In this document: positions 1 through 8,343 of the stretch, one piece after another
Layout of the letters: each line of letters begins with the position of its first letter
How positions within the stretch are numbered: position 1 is the first letter of the stretch
DNA from: W11650 sp963545585
Lineage (GTDB): Bacteria > Bacillota > Clostridia > Lachnospirales > Vallitaleaceae
Direction of reading: 5' to 3'
NCBI GenBank assembly: GCA_963545585.1
Contig: CAUUKX010000068.1
Location: 1-11,899, forward strand
Length of the DNA: 11,899 nt
Program-made: the position numbers and the translations under genes
Notes under the pieces: model-generated
Databases searched by the model: none
What the model was told of the DNA's origin: nothing
The model's input: the letters and a program-made list of their open reading frames with translations, nothing else

Positions 1-2
1 AA

Positions 3-3000
3 TATGTGGAAGAAAAAGACAGCGATTTTATGATGGAGCAGGCCGTTTACATGGCACCGGAACAGGTGGGGATTAACCGGAAAAGGTTTGATATTCGCAG
101 CGATTTGTATTCTCTGGGTGTCATTACCTACCAGCTTTTGGCCGGTCGGCTTCCTTTCAGAGCCAAATCGTTAAATCAATATATGTACCTGCAAATTGCG
201 CAGGTGCCAAGCAGTATTTCCCAGTATAATTTGGATGTCAACAGCAGTTTGGACCAGATGATTCTTTGTTTGCTGGAAAAAGATCCGGCCAATCGCTATC
301 AGTCGGCTGAAAGTTTGCTGTATGATATCCGGGAATATTTAAACGGGAATGTTAATTTTGCTTTCAATGCCTATGATGCGATTTCCAAAATTACCTTTCA
401 TGAAAAAGATTTTTTGCCCGGCCGGCAGATTCAGCAGTTGGAAGTTCTTATTGGTCAGAATAAGGGCTTTATTGTTGCGTCCGGAGAAAAAAATACCGGC
501 AAAAGCGTGGTCATGGATTTGGTTAAGCTGGAAAGCAGAAAGCAGAAAAATGTTTTGCTGTACAGTGATTGCAGCTATGAGCCTTTTCGGGCGGAAACCA
601 TCTGGGGCTTATTGTCTGAGTATTGGAAAATATTTGACACCTATCCGATGCGGCGCAAGGATATTTTACGGCAGGAAGTAGCCTGGCGGGGGAATGTTTC
701 CCGTGAGGTCATTTGCACTAAGGGCAAGCACTTTAACGACTTTTTTGAAGAAGACGTAACTGCCGCCGCAGAGCAGCCGAAGGATGAACTGGAAAGTCTG
801 CTGAATCTGTGGCAGGCAATCAGTGAAGTGGAAGATCCGTTAGCGGTAATTCTGGAAAATCTGACGCTTGATGAGGTTAGTAATGAGTTACTACTTCGTT
901 TTTACGGGAATTTTAAAAAAATATTTTTAGCGGTCAGCGGCCGGCAGGCGGTGCTGGATCATAAGCAGCTGGATTTGAAGATTGAGTTGGAAAAATTAAC
1001 GCAGGCTGATGTTTTAGACACTTTAAATAAAGTGCTGGAACATCGGCTGGAAGATGCGGCCAGCATGGCTGAATATGTTTATCATAGAAGTAAGGGCAAT
1101 ATTTATTTATCAGCCGAGGTGGCTAACTGGCTGTTTCAAAAGGATGCGCTGACTTACCGGGAAGGCCGGTGGCGGGTCAATCCTTTAATTTTGGTTGATT
1201 TGGGTTTGCCGGCTGAGATTGCAGCCGAGATTATCAGTCAAAGTGGTCAGCTTTCAGCCGAGGCGGAAAAGCTGTTAGCTATTTTAGCGACGCTGGAAGA
1301 GCCGATTCCGTGGACTTATGTCAAGCGGGTGGCGGAAATGGAAAAGATTCATACCGATGCGGTGCTGGAGGAATTGGAAAAAGGCCAGTTTGTCGAGCAA
1401 AAGATTAAAGATACGGTTTATTATACCTTTACCGATAAAGAGATTTATCTTTATTTCCGTAAACGTCTGGGCAAGCAGGATATTTTATATTACAGCGAGA
1501 AGATTGCCCGGGTGCTGGAGGCCGAGTATTTGCGCTTTCTCAAAGCGGAAGAAGCAATTGCCATGACGCATTACTATCTGCGGGCGCAGAATAACGAAAA
1601 AATCAAGGCCTATTCTTTGGAGGCGGCTCAGTTTTTAAAGAATCAGGGCAAAAACGAGCAGGCAATTGAAGTCTTAAACGGCTTCTTAAATGCACTGGAA
1701 TATCAGGACGATGAGATTGAACTTTTTTATAAGGCGCAGAAAATGGCCGGTGAAATTTATATTGCCGAAGGTCGGCCGGATGATGCCAAAAAAACCTTTG
1801 AGGAGCTGCTCAGATTAGACTTGAACTCGGAAATGAGAGCCGATATTTTAGAGGAAAGATCTTGGGTGGCCTTTTATAAGGGGAATTTTCAGGGAGCGCT
1901 GCATTATCTTAGGGAAGCACTGAAGGAAAAGAAAATTTATTTGCCGGAGACCAGTTTTGAACTGTATGCCAGTATTTTGTGGCAGATTATCATTCGGCTT
2001 GTTCAAAGTCTGCTGGGAGAAGTGAAGACAACATCCGTGGAAAAGCCCAAGCGGAGTCTTAGACAGAATATCAATCAAAATATCTGGTGGGCTTGTTTGC
2101 TGGTTGATATTCGCTACTTTGCTTATTTTTCGTTATGGACGACCAACCGCTTCTGGGCGCGGCGTAAGCTCTCGCAGGAGCTGGCAATTTCTTATTTCAA
2201 TATGGGACAAATGTTTATGGGCACGCCATTTCGTAAATTGGCAGACAGTTATTTTGCCAAGGGGCTGAAGGTAGCCGAGGAGATTGGTGACGACCATATC
2301 ACTATGATTTCCTATACTTTGCTGGCGTATAAAAGCGAGACTTTGGGTGATTATGAAACAGAGCTTAATTATGCGCTGATGGCGTTGCAGATTCATAAAA
2401 AAATGCAGTTTTCCCCATTTCACGGTCTGACTGTCAATGCGCTGATTCATGCTTATAATTATTTGGGCGATTTCAGCAATATGCTGCGCTATAATGATTT
2501 TTATCAGAAAAAAGCCTATGAAACTGGCGACAATTACGGTGTGATTTCAGCGGATATTTATTATGTCCAATATTACCGGGGACAGGGCAATACGGTCAGC
2601 GCCGTTAAGGCCGGACAAAAAGCATTGGCTTTGGCGGAAGAAACCAATGATTATTTTGATCAGTTCTGCAGCTTGGCGGAGCTTGGCGTAACTTATTTTT
2701 ATGCCAATCAGGATGACAAGGCAATGGAATGTTTTGAGAAGGCAATGGAAATTCAGAAAGGAAGATTCTTTCCGCAGCAGTATACTTTGGTGGCCTATTC
2801 TTATTATGCCATGACGCTGTGCCGCCGGCAAAGGAAAATTCAGCAGGATTTTCCGGAGGATAAATCGCTCCTCGGCCTGATTCAGCAGATGATGAGTGTC
2901 CCACTCCGGGAAAAGAAATATCCGACTTATTACGGAGCGGCATTGCGGGCGTTGGCGGAATGGTATGTGCTGAACGGCAATCCCGTCAAAGCCAAAAAAT

Positions 3001-4262
3001 ATTATCAAGCCAGTATTGACCATTGTATCAAATATAAGCGACAATGGCTGACGGCCTCTATCCAGATGGCTTATGGCAAGTTTTTGATGGAAATCGGCGA
3101 ACAAGTGGCTGCCATGCAGCAGTTTATATTAGCCGAATATAATTTCCGGCATTTGAAGATTGAAGCCTATGCTCTGCTAGCGCAGCGGGAAATGGAAAGC
3201 CTGCAGACGGGCTTTGGCGGAGCGGAAACTGAGTTTGATAAATTTCAGCGGCGTTTGCAGCTGGAACGGAAAAATATGTTTTTTACTGATTTGTTGCGGG
3301 ATTTAAGCTCGGTACTGGACTACCGGGAGTTGATTCAAAAAATAATCATGGTGCTCTTAGAAGCATCCGGTGCCCAGCAAGTGGCAGTCTTTTTGCCGGA
3401 GGAAAACAGCAGTGAGCTGAAGGTGGAAGAGTTTTACAGCAATGAAAGGCAAAATTTGAAGAAGGATGACATTCCTCAGGAAATGCCGATGAAGCTGATT
3501 CGGATGGCACTGAAAACCAAGGAGATATTGGCGCTGGATAATGCCGAAAAGAGCGAATACGCCAAAATTGATGAAATGCTGACGGAAAAGCATATTAAGT
3601 CGGTGATGCTCCTGCCGGTCATGTATAAAAACAGTTTGCGAGCTATTTGCTATTTGGAAAACTCGCTGTCAACCGGTATTTTTACCAAAGAAATCATTGA
3701 AAATATGAAGATTGTTGCCAGTCAAATGGCGATTTCGATGGAAAACGCAATGCTTTATAAGATTGCAACAACCGATGATTTGACCGGTTTATATACGCGC
3801 AAGCATTTTGACTATCTGTTTCAGGAAGAGCTGCGGCTGGCCAAGGAAAGCGGAACCCATGTGGGCGTGGTCTTTATTGATATTGATAAGTTCAAAAGAA
3901 TCAATGATACTTATGGGCATATGATTGGTGATAAGGTACTGATTGAGCTATCAGCCTTTTTAAGGAATAATTGCCGGACGACAGATGTAATCGGTCGCTT
4001 CGGTGGCGAAGAAATCATTCTGCTTTTGCGCAGTAATTCTTTGGCGGACAGCTATACTTTTGCCGAACGCCTGCGCCGCAAACTGGAAGCTTTTCCGATT
4101 GAGACCGGCACTGCCGAGGGAGTTTTAAACATTACGGCCAGCTTTGGCATCAGCAGCTATCCGGAAAACGGTGAAACCATGACTGAGCTGATTAATAAGG
4201 CCGATACAGCGCTGTACCGTTCCAAGAACGAGGGAAGAAACCGGGTTACCTGCGCCAAATAA
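3..4262 (+). CDS. Ser/Thr kinase - P-loop ATPase - TPR - GAF - GGDEF signalling protein (5' end outside window)
   Basis: The reading frame is open to the left edge, so the true start and the kinase N-lobe lie upstream. Residues below count from a GTG at position 6, for reference only. Residues 1-113 are the C-lobe of a Hanks-type Ser/Thr kinase, with the APE motif (A17-P18-E19) and the subdomain IX Asp in a DLYSLG motif (D33). A P-loop ATPase module follows, with Walker A GEKNTGKS at 160-167. Residues about 535-1070 are helical and TPR-like. A GAF domain spans about 1090-1250 and a GGDEF domain about 1255-1415. The active-site loop reads GGEEI (1333-1337) instead of GGEEF. An RxxD product-inhibition site (R1324-TT-D1327) lies five residues before it. 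Known family roles: the kinase phosphorylates Ser/Thr, the GAF domain binds small ligands, and GGDEF makes cyclic di-GMP from GTP. That one chain links these activities is inference. There are no membrane segments in the visible part, so it is probably cytosolic. No frameshift is seen. Confidence 0.9.
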   Translation, partial: YVEEKDSDFMMEQAVYMAPEQVGINRKRFDIRSDLYSLGVITYQLLAGRLPFRAKSLNQYMYLQIAQVPSSISQYNLDVNSSLDQMILCLLEKDPANRYQSAESLLYDIREYLNGNVNFAFNAYDAISKITFHEKDFLPGRQIQQLEVLIGQNKGFIVASGEKNTGKSVVMDLVKLESRKQKNVLLYSDCSYEPFRAETIWGLLSEYWKIFDTYPMRRKDILRQEVAWRGNVSREVICTKGKHFNDFFEEDVTAAAEQPKDELESLLNLWQAISEVEDPLAVILENLTLDEVSNELLLRFYGNFKKIFLAVSGRQAVLDHKQLDLKIELEKLTQADVLDTLNKVLEHRLEDAASMAEYVYHRSKGNIYLSAEVANWLFQKDALTYREGRWRVNPLILVDLGLPAEIAAEIISQSGQLSAEAEKLLAILATLEEPIPWTYVKRVAEMEKIHTDAVLEELEKGQFVEQKIKDTVYYTFTDKEIYLYFRKRLGKQDILYYSEKIARVLEAEYLRFLKAEEAIAMTHYYLRAQNNEKIKAYSLEAAQFLKNQGKNEQAIEVLNGFLNALEYQDDEIELFYKAQKMAGEIYIAEGRPDDAKKTFEELLRLDLNSEMRADILEERSWVAFYKGNFQGALHYLREALKEKKIYLPETSFELYASILWQIIIRLVQSLLGEVKTTSVEKPKRSLRQNINQNIWWACLLVDIRYFAYFSLWTTNRFWARRKLSQELAISYFNMGQMFMGTPFRKLADSYFAKGLKVAEEIGDDHITMISYTLLAYKSETLGDYETELNYALMALQIHKKMQFSPFHGLTVNALIHAYNYLGDFSNMLRYNDFYQKKAYETGDNYGVISADIYYVQYYRGQGNTVSAVKAGQKALALAEETNDYFDQFCSLAELGVTYFYANQDDKAMECFEKAMEIQKGRFFPQQYTLVAYSYYAMTLCRRQRKIQQDFPEDKSLLGLIQQMMSVPLREKKYPTYYGAALRALAEWYVLNGNPVKAKKYYQASIDHCIKYKRQWLTASIQMAYGKFLMEIGEQVAAMQQFILAEYNFRHLKIEAYALLAQREMESLQTGFGGAETEFDKFQRRLQLERKNMFFTDLLRDLSSVLDYRELIQKIIMVLLEASGAQQVAVFLPEENSSELKVEEFYSNERQNLKKDDIPQEMPMKLIRMALKTKEILALDNAEKSEYAKIDEMLTEKHIKSVMLLPVMYKNSLRAICYLENSLSTGIFTKEIIENMKIVASQMAISMENAMLYKIATTDDLTGLYTRKHFDYLFQEELRLAKESGTHVGVVFIDIDKFKRINDTYGHMIGDKVLIELSAFLRNNCRTTDVIGRFGGEEIILLLRSNSLADSYTFAERLRRKLEAFPIETGTAEGVLNITASFGISSYPENGETMTELINKADTALYRSKNEGRNRVTCAK

Positions 4263-4273
4263 AGCGGCAGATG

Positions 4274-4320
4274 AAAACACTCGTAATTTGCTTTTGGCAA
4301 ATTACGAGTGTTTTGTCTAA
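4274..4320 (+). terminator. Rho-independent terminator after the kinase/GGDEF gene
   Basis: Two 18-nt arms (4274-4291 and 4297-4314) are perfect reverse complements, with a 5-nt loop TTTTG. The arms begin with AAAA and end with TTTT, so the hairpin could stop transcription from either side. It lies 11 nt after the stop codon, which suggests the gene is the last in its transcript. Confidence 0.9.
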
Positions 4321-4415
4321 ACGGAAATCCACGTTTGTAATTTGCTGCCATATCAATAAATATAAATGGCTTATCTGAAATTGCCGGAGCAGAAGCACTA
4401 ATTTTCATTTTGCTC
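4321..4415. other. Upstream part of the kinase-nifJ spacer, no recognised content
   Basis: This AT-rich stretch lies between the terminator and the nifJ promoter. I see no credible coding frame, repeat or RNA gene in it. The reading frames that cross it on the minus strand are extensions of shadows of the neighbouring genes. Confidence 0.5.
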
Positions 4416-4444
4416 TTGTATACAGACAGTGAGAATGTTATAAT
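4416..4444 (+). promoter_or_regulatory. Sigma-A type promoter for nifJ
   Basis: A -35 box TTGTAT (4416-4421) is followed by a 17-nt spacer and a perfect -10 box TATAAT (4439-4444). The expected transcript start is near 4451, about 195 nt upstream of the nifJ start codon. No other promoter of this quality is seen between the terminator and nifJ. Confidence 0.8.
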
Positions 4445-4451
4445 AAAGATG

Positions 4452-4646
4452 TATAGGGTCAGGCAGCGGCCGAGCGGCAGCTGGAGAAATGCCGAATATT
4501 TCATGGGTTGTGAGCGGCTGACTTGAACCGAAGAGGCTTTTTTGTAAGGCATTATTTAAATTTTCCGGGGAAAGGTATCATTTTTGCCAGATCAGGTTAT
4601 GGCAAAATAACGGGAAAGGGAAACAATTATATTTAAGGAGGTTATT
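4452..4646 (+). promoter_or_regulatory. Long, potentially structured 5' leader of nifJ
   Basis: The region between the inferred transcript start and nifJ can form an ordered fold. GTCAG (4458-4462) pairs with CTGAC (4518-4522), and the stem continues inward with a mismatch and a bulge to C4467-G4514. Inside it lie a small GCC/GGC hairpin (4469-4478) and a GAAAT/ATTTC hairpin with a 7-nt loop (4486-4502), giving a three-way junction. A run of six T follows at 4538-4543 but has no strong stem directly before it. A second hairpin, TTTTGCCA/TGGCAAAA with a 10-nt loop, lies at 4582-4607. I could not match the leader to a riboswitch class I know; in particular the TPP, cyclic di-GMP and T-box conserved elements are not present. 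A regulatory role is inference from its length and pairing. Confidence 0.45.
4635..4641 (+). promoter_or_regulatory. nifJ ribosome binding site
   Basis: AAGGAGG lies 5 nt before the ATG at 4647. It fixes this start over the in-frame ATG four codons later. Confidence 0.9.
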
Positions 4647-7600
4647 ATGGGAAAACACATGAAAACAATGGACGGAAATACAGCGGCAGCGTATGTGTCC
4701 TATGCATTTACTGACGTAGCGGCAATTTATCCGATTACGCCTTCTTCGCCGATGGCGGAGTATGTGGATGAATGGGCGGCGAAAGGTCAGAAAAATATTT
4801 TTGGCGAAACGGTGACGGTATCCGAACTCCAATCGGAAGGCGGTGCTTCTGGTGCAGTTCATGGTTCACTTCAGGCGGGTGCTTTGACGACGACCTATAC
4901 GGCTTCGCAGGGACTGCTGCTGATGATTCCCAATATGTATAAAATTGCCGGTGAGCTTTTACCGGGTGTGTTTCATGTCAGTGCCCGGGCGCTGGCCGGA
5001 CATGCGCTGTCCATCTTTGGCGATCATTCCGACGTGATGGCGGCTCGTCAGACCGGTTTTGCTTTCTTAGCTTCCGGCAGTGTGCAGGAAGTCATGGATC
5101 TGGGCGGAATTGCGCACTTGGCGGCGATTAAATCCCGAGTGCCGTTTGTTCATTTCTTTGACGGCTTTCGGACTTCGCATGAAATTCAAAAAATTGAAGT
5201 CATTGAATATGATGATTTTAAAAAGATGCTGGATATGGAAGCGCTGAACGAGTTTCGGCAGAGAGCGCTCAACCCTGAGCATCCGGTTACCCGTGGTACG
5301 GCGCAGAACCCGGATATTTTCTTCCAGGCCAAGGAAGCATCCAATCCTTTCTATGAAAAAGTACCGGGGATTGTTGAAGATTATATGAAGCAAATCAGCG
5401 ATTTGACCGGCCGGAAATATGAACTGTTTAATTATGTCGGTGCACCGGATGCAACCAATGTTGTTATTGCTATGGGTTCGGTTACGGAAACAGCCGAAGA
5501 AGTAGTTAATTATTTAACAGCTAAAGGCGAAAAGGTCGGATTAGTTAAGGTTCACCTCTACCGTCCGTTCTCGGCGGAGCATTTCTTAAAAGCCTTACCA
5601 AAGACGGTGAAGCGGATTGCGGTATTAGATAGAACCAAAGAGCCGGGCGCTTTGGCAGAACCGCTGCATTTGGATGTACGGATGCTGTTTTACGGAACGG
5701 ACTGGCAGCCGCTGATTGTCGGCGGGCGTTATGGCTTGGGTTCGAAAGATACTACGCCGTCGCAGATTTTGGCAGTCTTTAAGAACTTGGCATCGGATCA
5801 GCCGAGGAATAACTTTACAATTGGCATTGAGGACGATGTTACTCATCTGTCCCTGCCGGTTAGCGAACAGATTCATACCGAAAAAGAAGGCGCTAAACGC
5901 TGCAAGTTCTGGGGTCTTGGGTCAGACGGAACGGTTGGTGCCAACAAAAACTCAATCAAGATTATCGGTGATAAGACGGATCTTTATGCCCAAGGGTATT
6001 TCAGCTATGACTCCAAAAAATCCGGCGGTATCACGGTTTCGCACCTGCGTTTTGGCAAAGAGCCGATTCAGTCAACCTATTTATTGCAGGAAGTAGACTT
6101 TGTTGCCTGCCATCAGCAGTCCTATGTTGATAAGTATGATTTGCTGGAGGGGCTGAAAAAGGGCGGTGCTTTCCTTTTAAATACCAAGTGGAGCGCCAAG
6201 GAACTGGATGAGAATTTACCAGCTAAGCTGAAAAAGGAAATTGCCGATAAGGAAATCCGCTTGTACACGATTGATGCCCGCGACCATGCCGAAAGCATTG
6301 GTTTGGGCAACCGGATCAATACGATTATGCAGTCTGCTTTCTTTGCAATTGCACAAGTAATTCCGACTGAAGAAGCCATCGGTTATATGAAGGAATATGC
6401 CGAAAAGACTTACGGTAAAAAGGGTGAAAAGATTATTCAAATGAACTTCCAAGCAATTGAGCTTGGCGCCAAAGCCTTTGAGCAGGTCGCCGTGCCGGAA
6501 AGCTGGAAGAACGCCGAACCAGAAAAGAAAGAAGTGGTTCAAAGCAGCAAAGAACCGGAATTTGTGCAGAAGATTTTGCATCCGGTTAATGCCCAGCAGG
6601 GGGATAAGCTGCCAGTATCGGTTTTTGTTGGCAAAGAGGACGGTACTTTCCCGCAGGGTTTGGCTGCTTTTGAAAAGCGTGGCATTGCCGCTTTTGTACC
6701 GGAGTGGATTCCGGCCAACTGTATCCAGTGTAACCAATGTTCCTTTGTCTGCCCGCATGCTTCGATTCGTCCGTTCTTAGCGGCCGAAGAAGAAATGCAG
6801 GGTGCGCCGGAAACTTTTATTGGTGTTCAGGCCAAAGGAAAGGGATTAGAGCCGTACAAGTTCCGGATGCAGGTAGATATTTTAGACTGTCAGGGCTGCG
6901 GAAACTGTGCCGATATTTGTCCGTCCAAGGAAAAATCATTGGTGATGAAGCCGATTGAAACGCAGGAAGTGGAAATTGCCAATTGGGAATATGCGCATCA
7001 TAATATTACTTATAAAGATACGATCTTGGCTAAGACTACGGTTAAGGGCAGTCAGTTTGCTCAGCCGCTGCTGGAATTCTCCGGCGCTTGCTCGGGCTGC
7101 GGCGAAACACCGTATTTGAAAGATATTACTCAGCTGTACGGTAGCCGAATGGTAATTGCCAATGCGACCGGCTGTTCCTCGATTTGGGGCGGTTCGGCGC
7201 CGTCAACCGTATACACTACCAATGCCGAAGGCTGCGGACCGGCTTGGGCAAACTCCTTATTTGAAGATAATGCCGAGTACGGTTACGGTATGGCGGTTGG
7301 TATCCGTAAACTTCGTCAGCAGCTGACCGGCCTGATGCGGCAATTAGCGGCTTTTAATGTAACCGAAGATGTAAAGGCGGCAGTGAATGAGTGGCTGGAA
7401 GGGAAAGATAATAAGGATTTGGACGAAGCTGCGTCTAAGAAAGTAAAAGCTTTGTTTGGCAAAGACCTTGGCAGCGCCGAAGCCAATCAGGTTTTAGCGG
7501 AGATTGAAAAGTTAGGCAGCTATTTGGTTAAGAAGTCGGTTTGGATCGTTGGCGGCGACGGCTGGGCATACGATATTGGATACGGCGGACTGGATCAGGT

Positions 7601-8186
7601 GCTGGCTTCTGGTGAAAATGTCAATATCTTGGTTTTTGATACCGAGGTTTACTCCAACACTGGTGGCCAATCGTCGAAATCAACGCCGACGGCGGCGGTT
7701 GCTAAGTTTGCCGCTTCTGGTAAGAAAACCAAGAAAAAAGATTTGGGTCTGATGGCCACGACCTATGGCTATGTTTATGTGGCGCAGGTAGCAATGGGTG
7801 CGGATAAGAATCAGTTTATGAAGGCGCTGAAAGAGGCAGAAAGCTATGACGGCCCGTCGCTGATTATTGCTTATTCAACCTGTATCAATCACGGTTTAAA
7901 GGTTGGCATGGGCAAATCGCAGGAGAGAATGAAGTTGGCGGTAGAAGCCGGTTACTGGCATCTGTGGCGCTTCAATCCGGAACTGGCTAAGGAAGGCAAG
8001 AATCCGTTTGCCTTGGACTCCAAAGCACCGACCACCGATTTCAAGGAATTCCTGCGTGGTGAGATTCGTTACACCAGTTTGGAGAAACAATTCCCGGAAT
8101 TGGCGCAGGAGCTTTTTGCCAGTGCCGAAGAAAATGCCAAGGAGAGATACGAATCCTATGTGCGGATGGCGAATATGGAATATTAA
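4647..8186 (+). CDS. nifJ: Pyruvate:ferredoxin (flavodoxin) oxidoreductase
   Basis: This cytosolic enzyme oxidatively decarboxylates pyruvate with CoA to acetyl-CoA and CO2 and passes electrons to ferredoxin, the main pyruvate route in fermenting anaerobes. The 1179 residues form one uninterrupted frame. The N-terminal YPITPSSPMAE motif contains T31, and R114 lies in SARALAGH; these are the pyruvate-contacting positions known from the Desulfovibrio africanus enzyme. Two [4Fe-4S] ferredoxin motifs occur at C692-C695-C698-C702 and C748-C751-C754-C758. The third cluster's ligands match C815, C818, C843 and C1079. The thiamine diphosphate region has GGDGWAYDIGYGG (969-981) and SNTGGQ (1003-1008). 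The C-terminal extension of the 1232-residue Desulfovibrio enzyme is missing, as in many clostridial forms. The start ATG has AAGGAGG 5 nt upstream. The gene has its own promoter and terminator and so looks monocistronic. Base composition is like its neighbours. Confidence 0.97.
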   Translation: MGKHMKTMDGNTAAAYVSYAFTDVAAIYPITPSSPMAEYVDEWAAKGQKNIFGETVTVSELQSEGGASGAVHGSLQAGALTTTYTASQGLLLMIPNMYKIAGELLPGVFHVSARALAGHALSIFGDHSDVMAARQTGFAFLASGSVQEVMDLGGIAHLAAIKSRVPFVHFFDGFRTSHEIQKIEVIEYDDFKKMLDMEALNEFRQRALNPEHPVTRGTAQNPDIFFQAKEASNPFYEKVPGIVEDYMKQISDLTGRKYELFNYVGAPDATNVVIAMGSVTETAEEVVNYLTAKGEKVGLVKVHLYRPFSAEHFLKALPKTVKRIAVLDRTKEPGALAEPLHLDVRMLFYGTDWQPLIVGGRYGLGSKDTTPSQILAVFKNLASDQPRNNFTIGIEDDVTHLSLPVSEQIHTEKEGAKRCKFWGLGSDGTVGANKNSIKIIGDKTDLYAQGYFSYDSKKSGGITVSHLRFGKEPIQSTYLLQEVDFVACHQQSYVDKYDLLEGLKKGGAFLLNTKWSAKELDENLPAKLKKEIADKEIRLYTIDARDHAESIGLGNRINTIMQSAFFAIAQVIPTEEAIGYMKEYAEKTYGKKGEKIIQMNFQAIELGAKAFEQVAVPESWKNAEPEKKEVVQSSKEPEFVQKILHPVNAQQGDKLPVSVFVGKEDGTFPQGLAAFEKRGIAAFVPEWIPANCIQCNQCSFVCPHASIRPFLAAEEEMQGAPETFIGVQAKGKGLEPYKFRMQVDILDCQGCGNCADICPSKEKSLVMKPIETQEVEIANWEYAHHNITYKDTILAKTTVKGSQFAQPLLEFSGACSGCGETPYLKDITQLYGSRMVIANATGCSSIWGGSAPSTVYTTNAEGCGPAWANSLFEDNAEYGYGMAVGIRKLRQQLTGLMRQLAAFNVTEDVKAAVNEWLEGKDNKDLDEAASKKVKALFGKDLGSAEANQVLAEIEKLGSYLVKKSVWIVGGDGWAYDIGYGGLDQVLASGENVNILVFDTEVYSNTGGQSSKSTPTAAVAKFAASGKKTKKKDLGLMATTYGYVYVAQVAMGADKNQFMKALKEAESYDGPSLIIAYSTCINHGLKVGMGKSQERMKLAVEAGYWHLWRFNPELAKEGKNPFALDSKAPTTDFKEFLRGEIRYTSLEKQFPELAQELFASAEENAKERYESYVRMANMEY

Positions 8187-8193
8187 AAAAGCA

Positions 8194-8217
8194 GCTTAGG
8201 CGGGATTCCCCGCAAGC
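8194..8217 (+). other. Hairpin directly after nifJ
   Basis: GCTT, a two-base AG bulge and GCGGG pair with CCCGC and AAGC around a 4-nt ATTC loop. It starts 7 nt after the nifJ stop codon and lacks a T tract. It may stabilise the 3' end of the message; the true terminator follows. Confidence 0.5.
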
Positions 8218-8230
8218 GGCTTAATACACG

Positions 8231-8265
8231 GAAAAGGAAGCAGAGAAATCGGCTTCCTTTTTCTG
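8231..8265 (+). terminator. Rho-independent terminator of nifJ
   Basis: AAAAGGAAGC (8232-8241) and GCTTCCTTTT (8252-8261) form a perfect 10-bp stem with a 10-nt loop. The T-rich 3' arm doubles as the T tract. Confidence 0.8.
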
Positions 8266-8289
8266 CTGTGAAGGCCTAAAACGCAGTTC

Positions 8290-8318
8290 TTGACATTTTA
8301 AGAAAAAGTATATATACT
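8290..8318 (+). promoter_or_regulatory. Strong sigma-A type promoter of the toxin-antitoxin operon
   Basis: A perfect -35 box TTGACA (8290-8295) and a -10 box TATACT (8313-8318) are separated by 17 nt. The expected transcript start is near 8325. The nearest downstream gene is the antitoxin, now about 240 nt away because of the inserted element; without the insertion the distance would be about 40 nt. Confidence 0.88.
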
Positions 8319-8319
8319 T
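8306..8319. promoter_or_regulatory. 14-bp palindrome over the -10 box
   Basis: AAGTATATATACTT is a perfect palindrome covering the whole -10 box. Its ends resemble the AGTAA/TTACT half-sites just downstream, so it could be another repressor contact. TA alternation near a -10 box also arises by chance, so this is tentative. Confidence 0.35.
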
Positions 8320-8322
8320 ATA

Positions 8323-8333
8323 TTACTGAGTAA
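8323..8333. promoter_or_regulatory. Putative operator palindrome 1 of the toxin-antitoxin operon
   Basis: TTACTGAGTAA is an 11-bp palindrome with a single central base, beginning 5 nt after the -10 box and overlapping the expected transcript start. Antitoxins of the RelB/DinJ family usually bind such palindromes over their own promoter. Its partner site is TTACTAAGTAA at 8536-8546. Confidence 0.55.
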
Positions 8334-8334
8334 G

Positions 8335-8343
8335 GTTACTAAG
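8335..8343. repeat. Left target site duplication of the MITE-like element
   Basis: GTTACTAAG lies directly outside the left terminal inverted repeat and is repeated exactly at 8535-8543 directly outside the right one. A 9-bp direct repeat abutting both ends of an inverted-repeat element is the usual mark of a transposition event. Confidence 0.85.

Noticed and set aside
2547..3104. 185-codon open frame on the minus strand
   Set aside because: It lies wholly inside the kinase/GGDEF gene, which has clear TPR-like coding content in the + frame. It has no recognisable domain and is an antisense shadow.
4515..4540. tRNA T-arm-like GGTTCAAGTC on the minus strand
   Set aside because: The flanking bases do not form a 5-bp T stem, and no acceptor, D or anticodon arms are found.
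4452..4560. TPP riboswitch, attractive because NifJ uses thiamine diphosphate
   Set aside because: A TTGAACC stretch resembles part of the TPP motif, but the CUGAGA element and the GAUCUGG-type pyrophosphate-sensing part are absent.
4440..4646. Cyclic di-GMP riboswitch, considered because a GGDEF gene lies upstream
   Set aside because: Neither class I nor class II conserved elements are present, and the GGDEF gene is separated by a strong terminator.
4157..4862. Minus-strand frames of 131 and 94 codons across the nifJ upstream region
   Set aside because: They run through the terminator, promoter and leader and into the two flanking genes on the opposite strand. Nothing in them resembles a protein family.
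6216..6758. 180-codon open frame on the minus strand within nifJ
   Set aside because: nifJ is unmistakable in the + frame here. The antisense frame has no ribosome binding site or known motif.
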